The notes under the pieces were generated by a model. It saw only the letters and a program-made list of their open reading frames with translations. It made no database searches and was not told the origin of the DNA. Below, piece after piece: positions 53,515 through 64,000 of a stretch of 64,000 bases of DNA (position 1 is its first letter; each line of letters opens with the position of its first letter). This DNA comes from Acrasis kona (taxonomy: Eukaryota > Heterolobosea > Eutetramitea > Acrasida > Acrasidae). The translations under genes were made by a program, and so were the position numbers. The DNA lies in assembly GCA_026419775.2 (NCBI GenBank), contig JAOPGA020000904.1:1-64000 (forward strand). Reading direction: 5' to 3'.

Positions 53515-53698
53515 TTTCGTTTGTGAAGAGTGTCAAAATAAATGTCATCCGTCCATTTTACCTGTTTTATTTTCGGGTAAGTTAAACATCAATCAATCAC
53601 AGTCCGACAGGAGTCTTTATTCAGTCTTTATTCAATAAAAAAGATATAAATCTCCTTGAATTATTTTTAAAACTTCTATTACAATAACTTTTCACACA
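53515..53698. promoter_or_regulatory. Divergent spacer
   Basis: Separates the receptor start from the signal-peptide exon of the broken RCC1-like gene. An imperfect direct repeat of GTCTTTATTCA occurs near 53611-53631. Confidence 0.3.
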
Positions 53699-54182
53699 AT
53701 GTCAAAAGTCATGGCAGTGTTTTCATTTTTGCTGTTGTTGGCTTACGTCAAATGCAAGACATTTAATTATGGTGCTGAAGGTTTTGTGTTATCAAAAGCC
53801 GAGTTCCACACTTACCAGTTTAATACTCGCGAATGATGTCGGTCAATTAGTAAGTCCACAATTTTCAGGGCTCTGGGTTTGAAGGTATAGTCTCAGTCAG
53901 TCCTGGCCATTATTTCAGAGTAGTTGATAAATTTTATAATGAGCAACCGGTCTTTGAAACTATCGCAAAACATAACATTGGACAAACGGTTGCGGCAATT
54001 ACAATTAAAGGGGATTTATACCTGTGGGGGGAAGGTGCAGTAGGTGTGTATGAAGGAGATTCAATATATGCTACCAAGTTTAATTTAAGTAATGTTACAT
54101 CCGTAGCCTTGACTTCAAAACAAAAAGCAATATTTGCGGTATCAAATCAAAATAAATTATACGGATGGGGGCTTGACATTCA
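53699..54182 (+). pseudogene. Broken secreted RCC1-repeat-like gene
   Basis: An ATG at 53699 opens a signal-peptide-like stretch (VMAVFSFLLLLAYVKC). The text that follows suggests an RCC1 blade: FNYGA, then NDVGQLGSGFEG in another frame, then IKGDLYLWGEGAVGV and NKLYGWGLDI. Joining these needs introns I cannot place with confidence (one candidate is only 19 nt). A good donor at 54183 is followed by only a few codons (HGGAG) before retroelement-like sequence starts. The rest of the propeller is absent from the window. The gene is probably disrupted by insertion. Confidence 0.55.
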
Positions 54183-54223
54183 GTAAGTAACAATTTACAA
54201 CATTATTCTTAACAATCGCTTAT

Positions 54224-54760
54224 CTAGTGGTGGTGCAGGTTGAAGAACTTTCTGTTAACCTCTGCAGTGATGTAAATGATGTGTCCATCATGACCACCAT
54301 CAGCGGAGAAGTGAGCGCCCAGATACCTTATACACTCTGTAGGTAGTAGCGAGGTGATAGTGGAGTTGCAGAGTGTAATGGAAGGGTGGGTACCACTGGA
54401 GTTGAATGCGGTTGGATTGCTACAGAGATATATCTTCGATACATTTATATCCAATCCAGTGCCTTTGATGGCGTTCTCAAGGTAAGTGCATCTCAGGCAA
54501 GTTGTCAGATGCTATAGCAACATTATCAGCATATAACAAGCTGGATAAAATCAAGGAAGTATCATTGGTGAAACGATAACCAATTTTGAGCTTGTTAATC
54601 TCGTCTGCAAGTCACCAATGAAGAAGTTGAAGAGGGAAAGAATATCACTCTGTATAATACCTCGTTGCAGTGGGCCTGTGATACCAATTAGATAGGCTTG
54701 ACGGTCTGATATCTTCCAACTTTATCAGATTGTCTATCATCAAACGCCGTCACCACAGAA
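54224..54760 (-). mobile_element. Degenerate non-LTR retrotransposon RT fragment
   Basis: The minus strand encodes reverse-transcriptase debris in shifting frames: a GPLQRGIIQSDILS block, then SLLYADNVAIASDN where YADD is expected, then SKIYLCSNP and IRYLGAHFS near the end of the RT/thumb region. Stops and frame changes break it. YADD to YADN would destroy the catalytic site. Confidence 0.7.
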
Positions 54761-55530
54761 GTGATTGTTGGCCTGCACAAAGCGCTTAACACTAGACTTG
54801 ATTCTCATCTAGCTTATTACAAAACGGCGCTTCCTCGATATCCGATCTGAGAACAACCTCCCTGTTCACTCCACCATGTCTAGTTGCCGCATTACCAGAA
54901 CAAATATGACAAACTCATATCTTGTCAATGCTTGCAACATGCTTTATATGGAATGGATCCACCTTCGTGATAGCACCCTTGTGAATAACCCTACCACTCA
55001 CATACTCCTCGCTCTCAACAAAAATACAACTGACATTCACACATAAAGACTCCTCTGCACTGTCTGTGTATTGCTGTTGAATGACCCCTTGTGGTCTAAT
55101 TCTGCCCGTGTTGATGAGCTATCCATTCACCTAAACACCAATCTTCTCGACTTCCACTCTAGATGCACAACTAGATCATAACGCCACACCAACAAAGGTC
55201 TAGCGTCTTACTATGTGGAAATTAGCAGAAAGGACCTCTCCCGCCCTCACAGGTTGATATCACCGATACTATTAGCAGTGTCACCTAGTATACTGACGGT
55301 TCTGCTACTGCTGATAAAAGTATTGCGGCATATGTGGTTGTTAATGTATCTGATTTAAGAAGCATGAATTGAACAGAAATTCCTACTCCGCCTCCGCTCC
55401 AACCAACTTTGCACATTGTCAAAGATGCGTTACTGGAGCAACAATTTTAATTATGACACTAAATGTCCTCGGTGTCATTCATCGCATGAAGACCAGCAGC
55501 GTCTTCTTGACTGTCGCTAACAATAAATCC
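54761..55530 (+). mobile_element. Retroelement 3' fragment: RNase H-like and zinc-knuckle end
   Basis: On the opposite strand to the RT fragment, YTDGSATADKSIAAYVVV at about 55289 resembles the start of a LINE RNase H domain, and CPRCHSSHEDQQRLLDC at about 55464-55514 resembles the C-terminal zinc knuckle of non-LTR elements. Stops interrupt the frame between them. The opposed orientation of the two pieces indicates inversion or nested insertion. Confidence 0.6.
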
Positions 55531-55775
55531 GAATTACATGATGCGATGGTCAGGATCAATAAGGTTATCCATGATAATCCGAAGCCTGTCTTTGTGATTC
55601 GAGAGGTCCATATATGCAAGTTTACTTGGATATGTAAGTATGGACACTTCCCGAAGATTTAACAACCATTTCAGAGTTCTCAAGTCTCTTTCTGTGCTTC
55701 AAAAAATCTCCACAATACTTATGGAAACATCCCTTTCCATTTAGACCGCTCAATGTTTACAAGCAATCACTTTAT

Positions 55776-55983
55776 GGGGAGCGGCAGGAATCATCTTTTC
55801 AATATTTCTAGTGGGGGGGGGGTATACAATGATTTCGGTTCAAAGTAGGGAGGTCAAAAGAGGAGCGGCAGGAATCATCTTTTCTTTAAGTAAACATGAT
55901 TTTGTTTTTGGAGGGGGTTAGAAATGATTAAAATTAAAAATTTTCGAGGGGGGGGTGGGTAAAAATGATACCTGTCGCTCCCC
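55776..55983. mobile_element. Small inverted-repeat (MITE-like) element with G-tracts
   Basis: The 23-mer GGAGCGGCAGGAATCATCTTTTC occurs at 55778-55800 and again at 55862-55884. An inverted version ending GTCGCTCCCC closes the element at 55965-55983 (17 of 19 bases match the reverse complement of the left end). G-runs of 10 (55813-55822) and 8 (55948-55955) lie inside, each followed by AT-rich sequence containing AATGAT. The layout suggests two tandem copies of one element, the first with a decayed right end. No clear target-site duplication. Confidence 0.65.
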
Positions 55984-56558
55984 AAACTTGCCCACCTTCT
56001 AGCTCACTGAATCGAATTGCACAAGCAGTTCCTGTGGTCTTGTCATATAAGAACTGTTTGATCGTGAAGCCCCTAAAAGTTTTAGTTATGAATTGATGAG
56101 CATGTTACCCTCGCCTCATATAATGCACCATACATGTCATGATAACGGCACGTTGACTGAGTCGGATTACTGGTCAATATGTAACCGCAAGCCAACATTG
56201 TATCTCAATCTCATTTTACTTGAACCTACATTTCCAACATCCTGTCATGTTGGATATTCAGATTATAAGTACCATCCAGATAGAACATATTGCTAAATTT
56301 ATAGAAGCAAACAAAGTCACCATTGACAACCAAAGTACAATAGGAGCGATTTGTCGATGAAGATTCTAGTAGAAAAGGAAGTTGGTCTAGATCGTGATCA
56401 CCATCCAATGGAAGCCGAGTTACGATTCAATGAAGTTGCCAAAGAATGGGTTAGGGGCAATGTAGTAGAAGAGATGATTGATTTAGATTCCTACAGGACA
56501 TACTAATACCAATCAATAAATTGATCGAAAGTGATTACCGTTCGATTACCAATAATGT
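55984..56558. other. Unassigned island sequence with a short protein-like frame
   Basis: No recognisable gene. A frame ending at 56506 (ATG at 56357, 49 codons) reads smoothly, for example LRFNEVAKEWVRGNVVEEM, and may be the last exon of a broken or spliced gene. A second frame at 56093-56296 is His- and Cys-containing but unsupported. Confidence 0.3.
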
Positions 56559-57872
56559 TTATTTTATGGCTGGAGTAGACTCTGGGAGAGATGTTCCAAC
56601 TAGATTATCTTGAGTGGCAAGAAGATCATCTCGCGATACAATTACATAGTCAATATTTGGTATGTTTGCACAACAAAATACTTTTAAAATAAAACAATTA
56701 TCTATGTTCGCTAATCCTGTTAATGAAACATTGTTGCAGTATTCCAAACCAACTAGCATCACTCTGCCCAGATGCTTGAAACTATCATCAGTTACTCCGT
56801 TAGCGTGCAATAAGTACAACGATTTTATCCCTCTTAAATAATGCAGTCCCACATTGGTGATTAAACGACCATCCATGCGTAAATTTAAAATGCCTGCTAA
56901 ATAAGACAAACCAACATCTGTTATTTTATGTGATTCTTCCAAATCCAAAATCTCTATGCCTCTTAGGTAAGATAGTCCCTCATCGGTAATGTTTTTTCCG
57001 TGGGCCTCGAGAGAACGAATGCCCTTTAGATAAGAGTAGCCTACGTCTGTTATATTTTTGCATTGATTTATACCGAGCGTGTCGATGCCTTCGAGATAAG
57101 ATAAACCAACATCAGTTATGTTACTCCAGTGAGCGAACAAGACACTGATGCCCTTTAAATAAGAGAATCCTTTGTCAGTAACCAAAACATTAAACGTAAT
57201 GTCCAATGTGTGGATGCCTGTTAGATAAGACAAACCAACATCTGTTAACTGGATGCAGTTACTAATGTCTAATTTCCAAATACCACTCAAATTTGATATT
57301 CCAGCATCCGTGATCACTTCCGCGCTGGAAAAGTCTACAGTTAGTACACGGATGCCATTCAAGTAGGAAAGTCCATGGTCATTCATACGAGATCCGATCA
57401 TCGTCAATTTTTGTATTCCTTTCAAGTGTTTAAATCCCTCTGCACTTATATTTGTGCAGTTCAATAGTTGTAGATGCTTGAGGCCCCTAAGATGAAAGAG
57501 TCCTTTATTGGTGATATTGTTGCAATCAAACATGTTTAAATTGCATATGCCTCTTAATTGAGACCCATTTACATCACCTTCTCTAGTAGGAAAAATTCTT
57601 CCAAGATCGTCATCTGTGGTCTCGGGGCTAACTGTATAATTTTTATTAGAATTAATTATAGTGTTGCTCCTATAAGATTCAACTGCCTTGCATGTTGTAG
57701 AAAAATTCAACCATGCATTTGTTTTAAGAAATAAACTTATCAAAATAAGTGCATCCTCTCCAACATCTAGAAGGCATTTCACTACGATGTTTTCTTTACA
57801 TGTTCGTTTACGTTTCAGGTCACGGTCGTCAACCTCTTGAGGACGTCTGGATTCTGATTCAAAACAGGTCAT
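56559..57872 (-). CDS. Leucine-rich repeat protein (AMN1-like repeats)
   Basis: Single-exon protein of 437 residues. A basic N-terminus and a helical region (ALILISLFLKTNAWLNFSTTCKAV) that resembles an F-box precede about twelve LRRs of 21-24 residues from about residue 105. The repeat core is ITDVGLSYLxGIxxLDIxxC, the cysteine-containing type seen in F-box/LRR proteins. Phrases ITDVGLSYL, LSYLRGI and FSYLKGI recur with high similarity, suggesting recent expansion. The last 45 residues are non-repetitive. A role as substrate receptor of an SCF ligase is plausible but inferred. Confidence 0.82.
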   Translation of the reverse strand: MTCFESESRRPQEVDDRDLKRKRTCKENIVVKCLLDVGEDALILISLFLKTNAWLNFSTTCKAVESYRSNTIINSNKNYTVSPETTDDDLGRIFPTREGDVNGSQLRGICNLNMFDCNNITNKGLFHLRGLKHLQLLNCTNISAEGFKHLKGIQKLTMIGSRMNDHGLSYLNGIRVLTVDFSSAEVITDAGISNLSGIWKLDISNCIQLTDVGLSYLTGIHTLDITFNVLVTDKGFSYLKGISVLFAHWSNITDVGLSYLEGIDTLGINQCKNITDVGYSYLKGIRSLEAHGKNITDEGLSYLRGIEILDLEESHKITDVGLSYLAGILNLRMDGRLITNVGLHYLRGIKSLYLLHANGVTDDSFKHLGRVMLVGLEYCNNVSLTGLANIDNCFILKVFCCANIPNIDYVIVSRDDLLATQDNLVGTSLPESTPAIK

Positions 57873-58377
57873 CAGTTTGCTAAGATTACAATTTTCAAAA
57901 CTAACTCAGATAATAAGTTCATCGGTTGAGGTCGATGAAGGATAATATTCACGTATTTGCGTGAGGTCTAAACTAAATACGACACGTGAAGAGAAAAGTC
58001 CCGTCGTGATAAATAGATTTGTTATTTCAAACACACGAAGAGAAGGAGGAAATCAACATACCATGCTGAAAATATCGGTTTTTTGCCACTTGATAATCTA
58101 CATAAAAGACTGCAGCGAACAAATCACCAACAACAAGCAAGCATAGAGTTTATTCGGAACGTCAGGTCGCTTCACACTGCGGGAGCAAATACTCTTCGTC
58201 GTTTGGTCGACTCGTCATAGATTCATCATCTACATAATTTTTTGACCTGTGTACACTACAGTTTGATAAATAAATATTGAAGGATTTTCTTATTTAATAG
58301 TAAGTTGATGTAATGTGTTGTGAGAATTTGTTTATTGCAAGTTGAACATAGGAAAGCTCTATAGATTGTATTGAAGG
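57873..58377. other. Intergenic, no gene seen
   Basis: About 500 bases between divergent genes. No tRNA, repeat or credible long frame. Likely promoters of the LRR gene and the small gene. Confidence 0.5.
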
Positions 58378-58596
58378 ATGGTTTTGAACCTTAAACGTCA
58401 TCTCTACCGGATTCTTGCAGAGAAAGTAGCCTACTCGGATGAGTTGAAATCAATTTTTGCAATTGCAGAAAGAGTGAGAAAGGGAGAGAGGCCGATCGTC
58501 GATAACGATCTCAGCCTCATGAAGAAAATCAAATACCATCATTCAGATTACAAAAAGACTTCACGTCATCAAATATTTATTGAATCAACAGCATGA
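58378..58596 (+). CDS. Small basic protein of unknown function
   Basis: 72 residues from an ATG at 58378, rich in Lys, Arg and His with an amphipathic start (MVLNLKRHLYRILAEKVAY) that could be a mitochondrial presequence or LYR-like helix. No family recognised. It converges on the RME-8 gene, with 27 bp between stops. Confidence 0.4.
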   Translation: MVLNLKRHLYRILAEKVAYSDELKSIFAIAERVRKGERPIVDNDLSLMKKIKYHHSDYKKTSRHQIFIESTA

Positions 58597-58623
58597 TAGA
58601 TTTCCAAGTAATAATAAAAATAT

Positions 58624-61600
58624 TTAATCATCAAAATCAGAATCGTCGCTCGAATCATCTTCTTCATTATGAATGGCTCCTCTTCTTCCACCTATCGCAG
58701 CAAACAAGTCATTCTCCAGACTTGGTTGAGAAGTCTTCTTTTCGCTCTCTATGCTCGAAGTCGAATCAGTCTTCTTCAGCACTGTTCCCCTTCTAATCTG
58801 TAGCAACAAGTCGTCTCTACCAGGCGCTACATTTGGTGGTGATGCTATAGGAGGAGGTGGCGGCATGTTTTGTGGTGGAGGTGGTGGCATGTTTTGTAAT
58901 GGAGGAGGAGGTGGCGGTATATTTTGTGGTGGAGGAGGTGGCGGTGGTATATTTTGTGGTGCTGGAGGAACAGCAGAGAATGAAGGAGGAGGTGGTAAGT
59001 TGTTCTGAACTGGCGGCGGAGGCACCACAGCTTTAAGTGATGGAGGTGGTGGCGGGGGTGTTGAAGTAACTATGACTGGCGTTGGAGCAGCAGACGTCGA
59101 TACAACAGCTGCATCAACTGGTGGTGCAGCTACAGAAGTAGAAGGTATTTGTGGAAGCATCAAGCTATGTTTACGAGTACTGGTGATGATTGGAGCATCG
59201 AATTCAACAGCCGTAGGTAGAGATACCACTGGAGGAGGTACCACTTGTTCGTGACTGTTAGTATTAACGTACGTGCTTCTTCTAACATCTCTTTCTTTTG
59301 TGGTGGTCACCAGTGCATCTTCGAACAAAATCTTTTTTTGTTTCAAATTTTCCTCTCTCTTATCAATGTGTATGTTCATGTACGCTAATGTAGAGGAAGT
59401 GACTGGTGGTTGTAATAACATCTTTTTCAATTCCATCACATCCAAATCGGATGCAGATGCGATCTGACCATTTGCGTCCAAATTAGCCAAATTTGGATTC
59501 TTGGGCAACAAGTATTTACATAACTGCAAGCACTTGTTCTTGGTGGTATATCCCTTGGTCGCATTCACAATCATGTCGAATGCCTTTTCTGCGAAATGCA
59601 TCGCAAAGTAATCTGCAATCTTCACATTGCCATAACATGCTCTAGAAATGGTATCTAATAGCATGTCAGTGTGATCGGGTTGACTTTGGATGGCATCTAA
59701 AAATAGATCACATGCCACATTCGCCACATTACTGATTTGTTCCAAACAATTAGCATCAAAAGTGCACTTGGATATGCATTGTAATAAACTCCACGAGGCA
59801 ATCGAATCGCGCTCGTTGTAACATTTTTGTAATAATTCAGGAATGTGAGATGCGGAATTAGACACCATCTGAGTGTTATGATAACCAGCACCTCCCAAAC
59901 AAGTCAACAAACTAGCACAAACGTCTCGTTGATCGGATAAATTTTGTGGTTGAGCGGACAATAATGATCCAATAAAAGAATCCGAAACGGGATAACTCTC
60001 CCCTCTATTGGCGTACACGCTCACATAGACGCCTTGTACACAAAATGGTAATTTGTAATCAATTTGATTCAAATTCAAATTAGATTGTAAAGAATCTTTT
60101 AGTAATTGTTTCATGTCATCGTTCCAAATGAACTCTGGATACTGATGAGCTCTGGAGTAGATTGGAATGGCGTCGATGGGATCTTGCTTCATTACCATTG
60201 CAATCACGTGGGGAACGAATTTACCGACCACATCCAAATGTAACGATCCCATCACAAATGCACATTTCATCCTGAGCAAAGTGGACGCGGACGTGCAGAA
60301 TAGGTGCATTAGTATGGGTAACAATCCGTTGGTTTCGCAAATTTCGATCGGTGATTGTAATGTCATGTTGGATGAGATGGCGTCTTGGTTGACCAACATG
60401 TGATACAACAACGTGACATTGGCTTCCACCATCCACTCGTCATCCACCAGATATCGATTGATGAGCGTCAGAATCATGTTCATGATTCCAGATTTGTGTA
60501 GATGCGATTTGACCGAATTGGAATTATTCTCATTTTCGCTCACCAGAGAATAGAACAGAACGCTCAGGGCATCTCTGGCATCAGTGGATTCGATTTGTTC
60601 GGCGTGAATGATGCACACTTCCAATGTGTCCAAATGATTTTTGAGTTGGCTGCGGGAAATTGCAACATCTCTACAAATCAGTTCCAAGCTCTTAACGGCA
60701 ACGCATACGTGTTGAGTGTCCCTCGTAATCAACGAACAAATTTCGTCAATGAAAATCTTGAGGTCAACCTGATCGGGCAACAATTCCCCGCGACCCATCA
60801 AATTATATTGATTACAAAAAGACACCACAACTCATGGGTTCGTGATCGTGAGAGTGATATTTGAAATCGTGAATCAATTGAACATCAAATCCATTTCCCA
60901 TCATCATGTTCAATCTCAACGAATGTAAAAATTCCAACAATTCATTTCTGGAATCTTGATTCCACATTACAGTAATTGTGGATTCGTCTTGATTGAACAA
61001 TTCGTAAAATTCAGAATCGCCACGATTCATTAGACAAGCACACAAGTGATCCGGCAATAGCGTTCGTAGGGAACGATCGACTATCAAGTTGACGGAGACG
61101 GATGAATCGTCATTTGGTAATCTCCATCCGGCCATTCTCCTGGTTGACCGAGATCCCTTTAATGCAATTTCAGAATCAGATGCATTTAGTGCATGTATCA
61201 AAGTACATACCAACGCACCGCTGGTCAACGCTCGTTCTTGTAAAGAAGGATCTTTGAATAGACTACTCAAGGTATCCAAGGAAATACTTATGCATTCCTT
61301 GGTCGTTTCGTTGTAGGGCAACATGCATAGAGATACAACGGATTTCATGAGCGTTAAGCTCTGTTGAAGTTGACCGCTGCTTGATTCGTGATAATTTTGA
61401 CTCACGAACAAAATCAATTTCACACATTGAGAAGCTACGTGAGCTAATTGATCCCTTGGATCGCTCAAATGAGCCAATGTGTAATCATCACCAGGCGTCA
61501 TGAATGGATTGGCACCAGATGATGACATTTGATTTCCGTCGTAATCTACATTGTTGTCTTCTTCTGGCATGTTGACTGCCATGGTGTCCTCTCTTTCATG

Positions 61601-64000
61601 ATGTAGAGATTTACGCGCCAAATCTTTTTGTAAGATCGCAATTTTACGATTTTCGAAATAATTTTGTAATTTATCATTCGGAGTGATTCCATCGGGAGAT
61701 GACTCTGGTGGATTGGATGATAATTTGAAACTAATTTTATCAAAGATTGAAATGATGGGATTGATCACATTTCCTTTGATCAACCCGACGGAATTCTCTT
61801 TTGATAATTTCATCAATTGATGGATCAATTCCAAAATTTCATGTTGCAAATGCAATTGGTCCGAATCAACCAGACAATTACAACATTTCAAAATCACCGC
61901 AAAATGAGACGAGAAGGATTTGAATGTGGTGTGATCCGTGTGGTTCATCACCAACAATAAACATCTCAAGCATTTACTGGCATGATCCCAATTTTGTTTG
62001 GTGATGGATTGATCTAATTGCAAAATCAACTCATCTTGTAAAATGGTTGCATCTTGAATTTTGAAATCGGATGGCCATGTGGATGTGTCCATCAGATTGT
62101 TCAAATAATAATGTGCACAAACTGGTTCGTCCATCAATCGTTCGTAAATCACGGGTTGCCTTAGCGGTTCGTATTGATAAATTGCATTTTGATCTTGAGA
62201 GATGACATTTATGAAATTCGATAAATGACTCGAAATGATGTTCTTCAAATCACATCTCATTTTTGCGTTCCATATAATGTCGGGAGTACAAATGTCTTGT
62301 GCTTGATAAGCGGTGCAGAAATCTTGTACGCTCCATGTGTCCAATCTGTAAATTAGCTGATCGGGTAAAATGTCGGACAATATACTTGTCTCGCTGCTCT
62401 GTGCTCGATGTGCGTATTGTAAAATTTGAACCATGTCTTCGATGCTCGATCCATCGTATAAAAATAGCAAATAGAACAATCCAGTTCGGTACAGTTCGGG
62501 AATCAAATCATCATTGTACATGATGAGTGATTTCAAAAGTTGAGTGATGAAAATAAACATATTTCCGTGATCTCCGAAAAGTAACAATTGAATCAAATGT
62601 GGAATAATGTTGGGCGTGCTCAAAATGTTTTTTGCGACTGGCATGGGAACGATGATGCGATCTTTGTGATCCATGTCGGGATGATGAGTCAAAACTCCTA
62701 ATAGGATTCTGACGCTGCTTTGAATTACGGTGACGTGAATGTTGGGTTGATCGGAAATGCGATTGGGGTTGATCGAATTGTGTTCTTGGTAATTGAGAGC
62801 CGACATGATTAGTGGTGTGGTTGAGTCGATGGTTCCGTTCAAGTCAACTTTGTCCGGAACATCCGGAAGTTGACCATGGATCATTGAAATGTAACCCAAA
62901 ATAATTTGTATTCCTCCGAAGCGCACAAAACTTTCGATATTCTCCGAGTTGACCAGTAATTGACGAACGAAATTTAACACGTCCACCAAAACCAACATTC
63001 GTTGGTATTGTGACTGGACCTGATGACTTCGGTCCTTTAAAAGTTCGCAAATGTGGTGCATGTATGGATAAGGTCCAATCTCTTGTTTGTGGAACATGTA
63101 AACGCATGTGGCAACTCTCAAACATAAACACACCATGGCGTCGCTGGGACTCAACATGATTTGATCGTGTAATTGTTCTATAAAGTCGACGGGATTGTCG
63201 ACTACTGCATCGTCACCCCATCCCATGTCGAAACGAGGTGATAGGAAGAAACGTAAATAGTATTTACCGACTTGAGGTTCGTTCGAAAGACATTCGTAAC
63301 TAATGTTGAATTCTTCGTGGTTCCAAACTACGTTTTCTGGTAATTTGTCATTTTGTGAAATTTCTGTTTGTAACCTGGTGATCAGTTCTTTTTGCGTGCG
63401 TTCGTCCCATATTAAATTTGCACTTGATGTTTTTGACTCTGGACCCATTACGCTAGAGAAGAGCATTTTCCAATTCTGGGATAATTTGTTATAGGGTTGG
63501 ACTGGAATTTGAACTTCGCTGGAACCTTGAATCTTTTTTATCAATCCATGTTGAGTGTTTTTCGTGTCGTTGAATAATGTTAATTTTTTGATAAGGGTGG
63601 GAGAGAAGATTCTTCGAAGAAGGAACATGGCTTCTTTGTAGCCTTCTGATAGGTAACCAACATTTTCGGCATTGACGGCGGCTCTAATCGGATCTTGTTC
63701 CCCGGAACTGGCCAATAAAATTTGTTGTAAAAGTTGAACTGTGTGAACTGCTCTATATTTTACATTTCGGTGCGCCTTCTCGTCTTCTCCATATTGTAAA
63801 ACTACTCTTAAAAGTAAGGCTGCATTGTAACGAAGTGAGAGACTGGGCGAGTCGAAACTCAAAGTGAATAAATCATCCGCATGAGATCTACAATATTGGA
63901 CCAACCGAACGAACACATGACGATCGGTACTATAGGCACCCGAAAACATCAGGTTCTCAAGTAAACTTAATACGGAATGATATGCTAATGTGAAACCGTT
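58624..64000 (-). CDS. DNAJC13: RME-8/DNAJC13-like protein with C-terminal VCA-like tail, partial
   Basis: The reading frame enters from beyond 64000, so the N-terminus and the expected J domain are outside. About 1,790 residues are seen. IWN-type repeats mark RME-8: VVWNHEEFNISYECL followed by VGKYYLRFFL, then DIIWNAKMRCDLK, VMWNQDSRNELLEFL and FIWNDDMKQLLKDSL, each followed by armadillo-like helices. The frame shifts by one base at the T5 run (60816-60820); either side matches the repeat pattern. After the last helices comes a Pro-rich stretch (about 58825-59070), then WH2 motif RDDLLLQIRRGTVLKK, a central-like LFAAIGGRRGAIH and an acidic EEDDSSDDSDFDD end. RME-8 works with Hsc70 on endosomes. 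The tail resembles the Arp2/3-activating VCA of WASP proteins. Confidence 0.85.
58825..59070 (-). repeat. Polyproline-encoding repeats in RME-8 gene
   Basis: Imperfect repeats of about 24-30 bp encode NIPPPPPPPQ and NMPPPPPQ units, giving at least five proline clusters. Such tracts recruit profilin-actin in actin nucleators. Confidence 0.8.

Noticed and set aside
55369-55662. 97-codon plus frame in the island
   Set aside because: Runs through the zinc-knuckle remnant in the wrong frame; the retroelement reading explains the sequence better.
1-64000. CRISPR arrays, operons, Shine-Dalgarno sites
   Set aside because: None seen; spliceosomal introns and eukaryotic families show this is nuclear eukaryotic DNA.

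Overview
This is nuclear DNA from a compact, AT-rich eukaryotic genome. Genes lie on both strands, often only tens of bases apart. I could define about 28 GT-AG spliceosomal introns, almost all 35-45 nt long. The gene set fits a free-living amoeboflagellate-type protist: a PAS-RGS receptor, a kinase/ATPase/histidine-kinase/response-regulator hybrid, a SYP7-like Qc-SNARE, an augmin subunit, RME-8 and an MRP-type ABC transporter. A heterolobosean (Naegleria/Acrasis-like) is my best guess, but that is inference from architecture, not a database result.

Layout. 0.8-6 kb: two-pore K+ channel, SGNH hydrolase, a four-exon CHASE-like/HAMP/PAS/RGS receptor, and a tRNA-Gly(GCC) with an 11-nt insertion in its T-loop. 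6-14 kb: BuGZ/ZNF207-like spindle protein, a protein with exact 93-nt ankyrin repeats, a Rab GTPase and an ABCC transporter. 14-22 kb: tandem-domain amidohydrolase head-to-head with an Mpv17/PMP22 protein, a Qc-SNARE and a kinesin-6-like motor with a hidden first exon. 22-35 kb: small Cys-rich protein, USP-like protein, methyltransferase, secreted LURP-one/tubby-like protein, HAUS7-like augmin subunit, M18 aminopeptidase, Alba-like protein, WD40 protein, family X DNA polymerase and a TCY-loop MAP kinase-like kinase. 35-53 kb: a 1,989-residue hybrid sensor kinase, RNA polymerase I second-largest subunit, small membrane proteins, a mitochondrial TPR protein, an ARFRP1-like GTPase, an ABC1/UbiB kinase and a second two-TM receptor with a terminal PAS domain. 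53.5-56.5 kb: an accessory island in which a secreted RCC1-like gene is broken by rearranged retroelement debris and a small inverted-repeat element with G-tracts. 56.5-64 kb: LRR protein, a small ORF and the 3' part of an RME-8/DNAJC13 gene running off the window.

Most interesting points. (1) The RME-8 gene ends in a proline-rich stretch, a WH2 motif, a central-like motif and an acidic tail, which is the VCA layout of Arp2/3 activators; an endosomal co-chaperone fused to an actin-nucleation module would be new to me. (2) The T-loop insertion in tRNA-Gly folds as a relaxed bulge-helix-bulge, and predicted cleavage would restore the canonical TTCGATT loop. (3) The RME-8 reading frame needs a one-base shift at a T5 run, so this is either a sequence error or a real frameshift.

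Functional themes are signalling (three sensor/receptor proteins, a MAPK-like kinase, two small GTPases), mitosis (kinesin-6, augmin, BuGZ) and endomembrane traffic (Rab, SNARE, ARFRP1-like, RME-8). Genes are not arranged in operons. The short divergent spacers suggest shared promoters.
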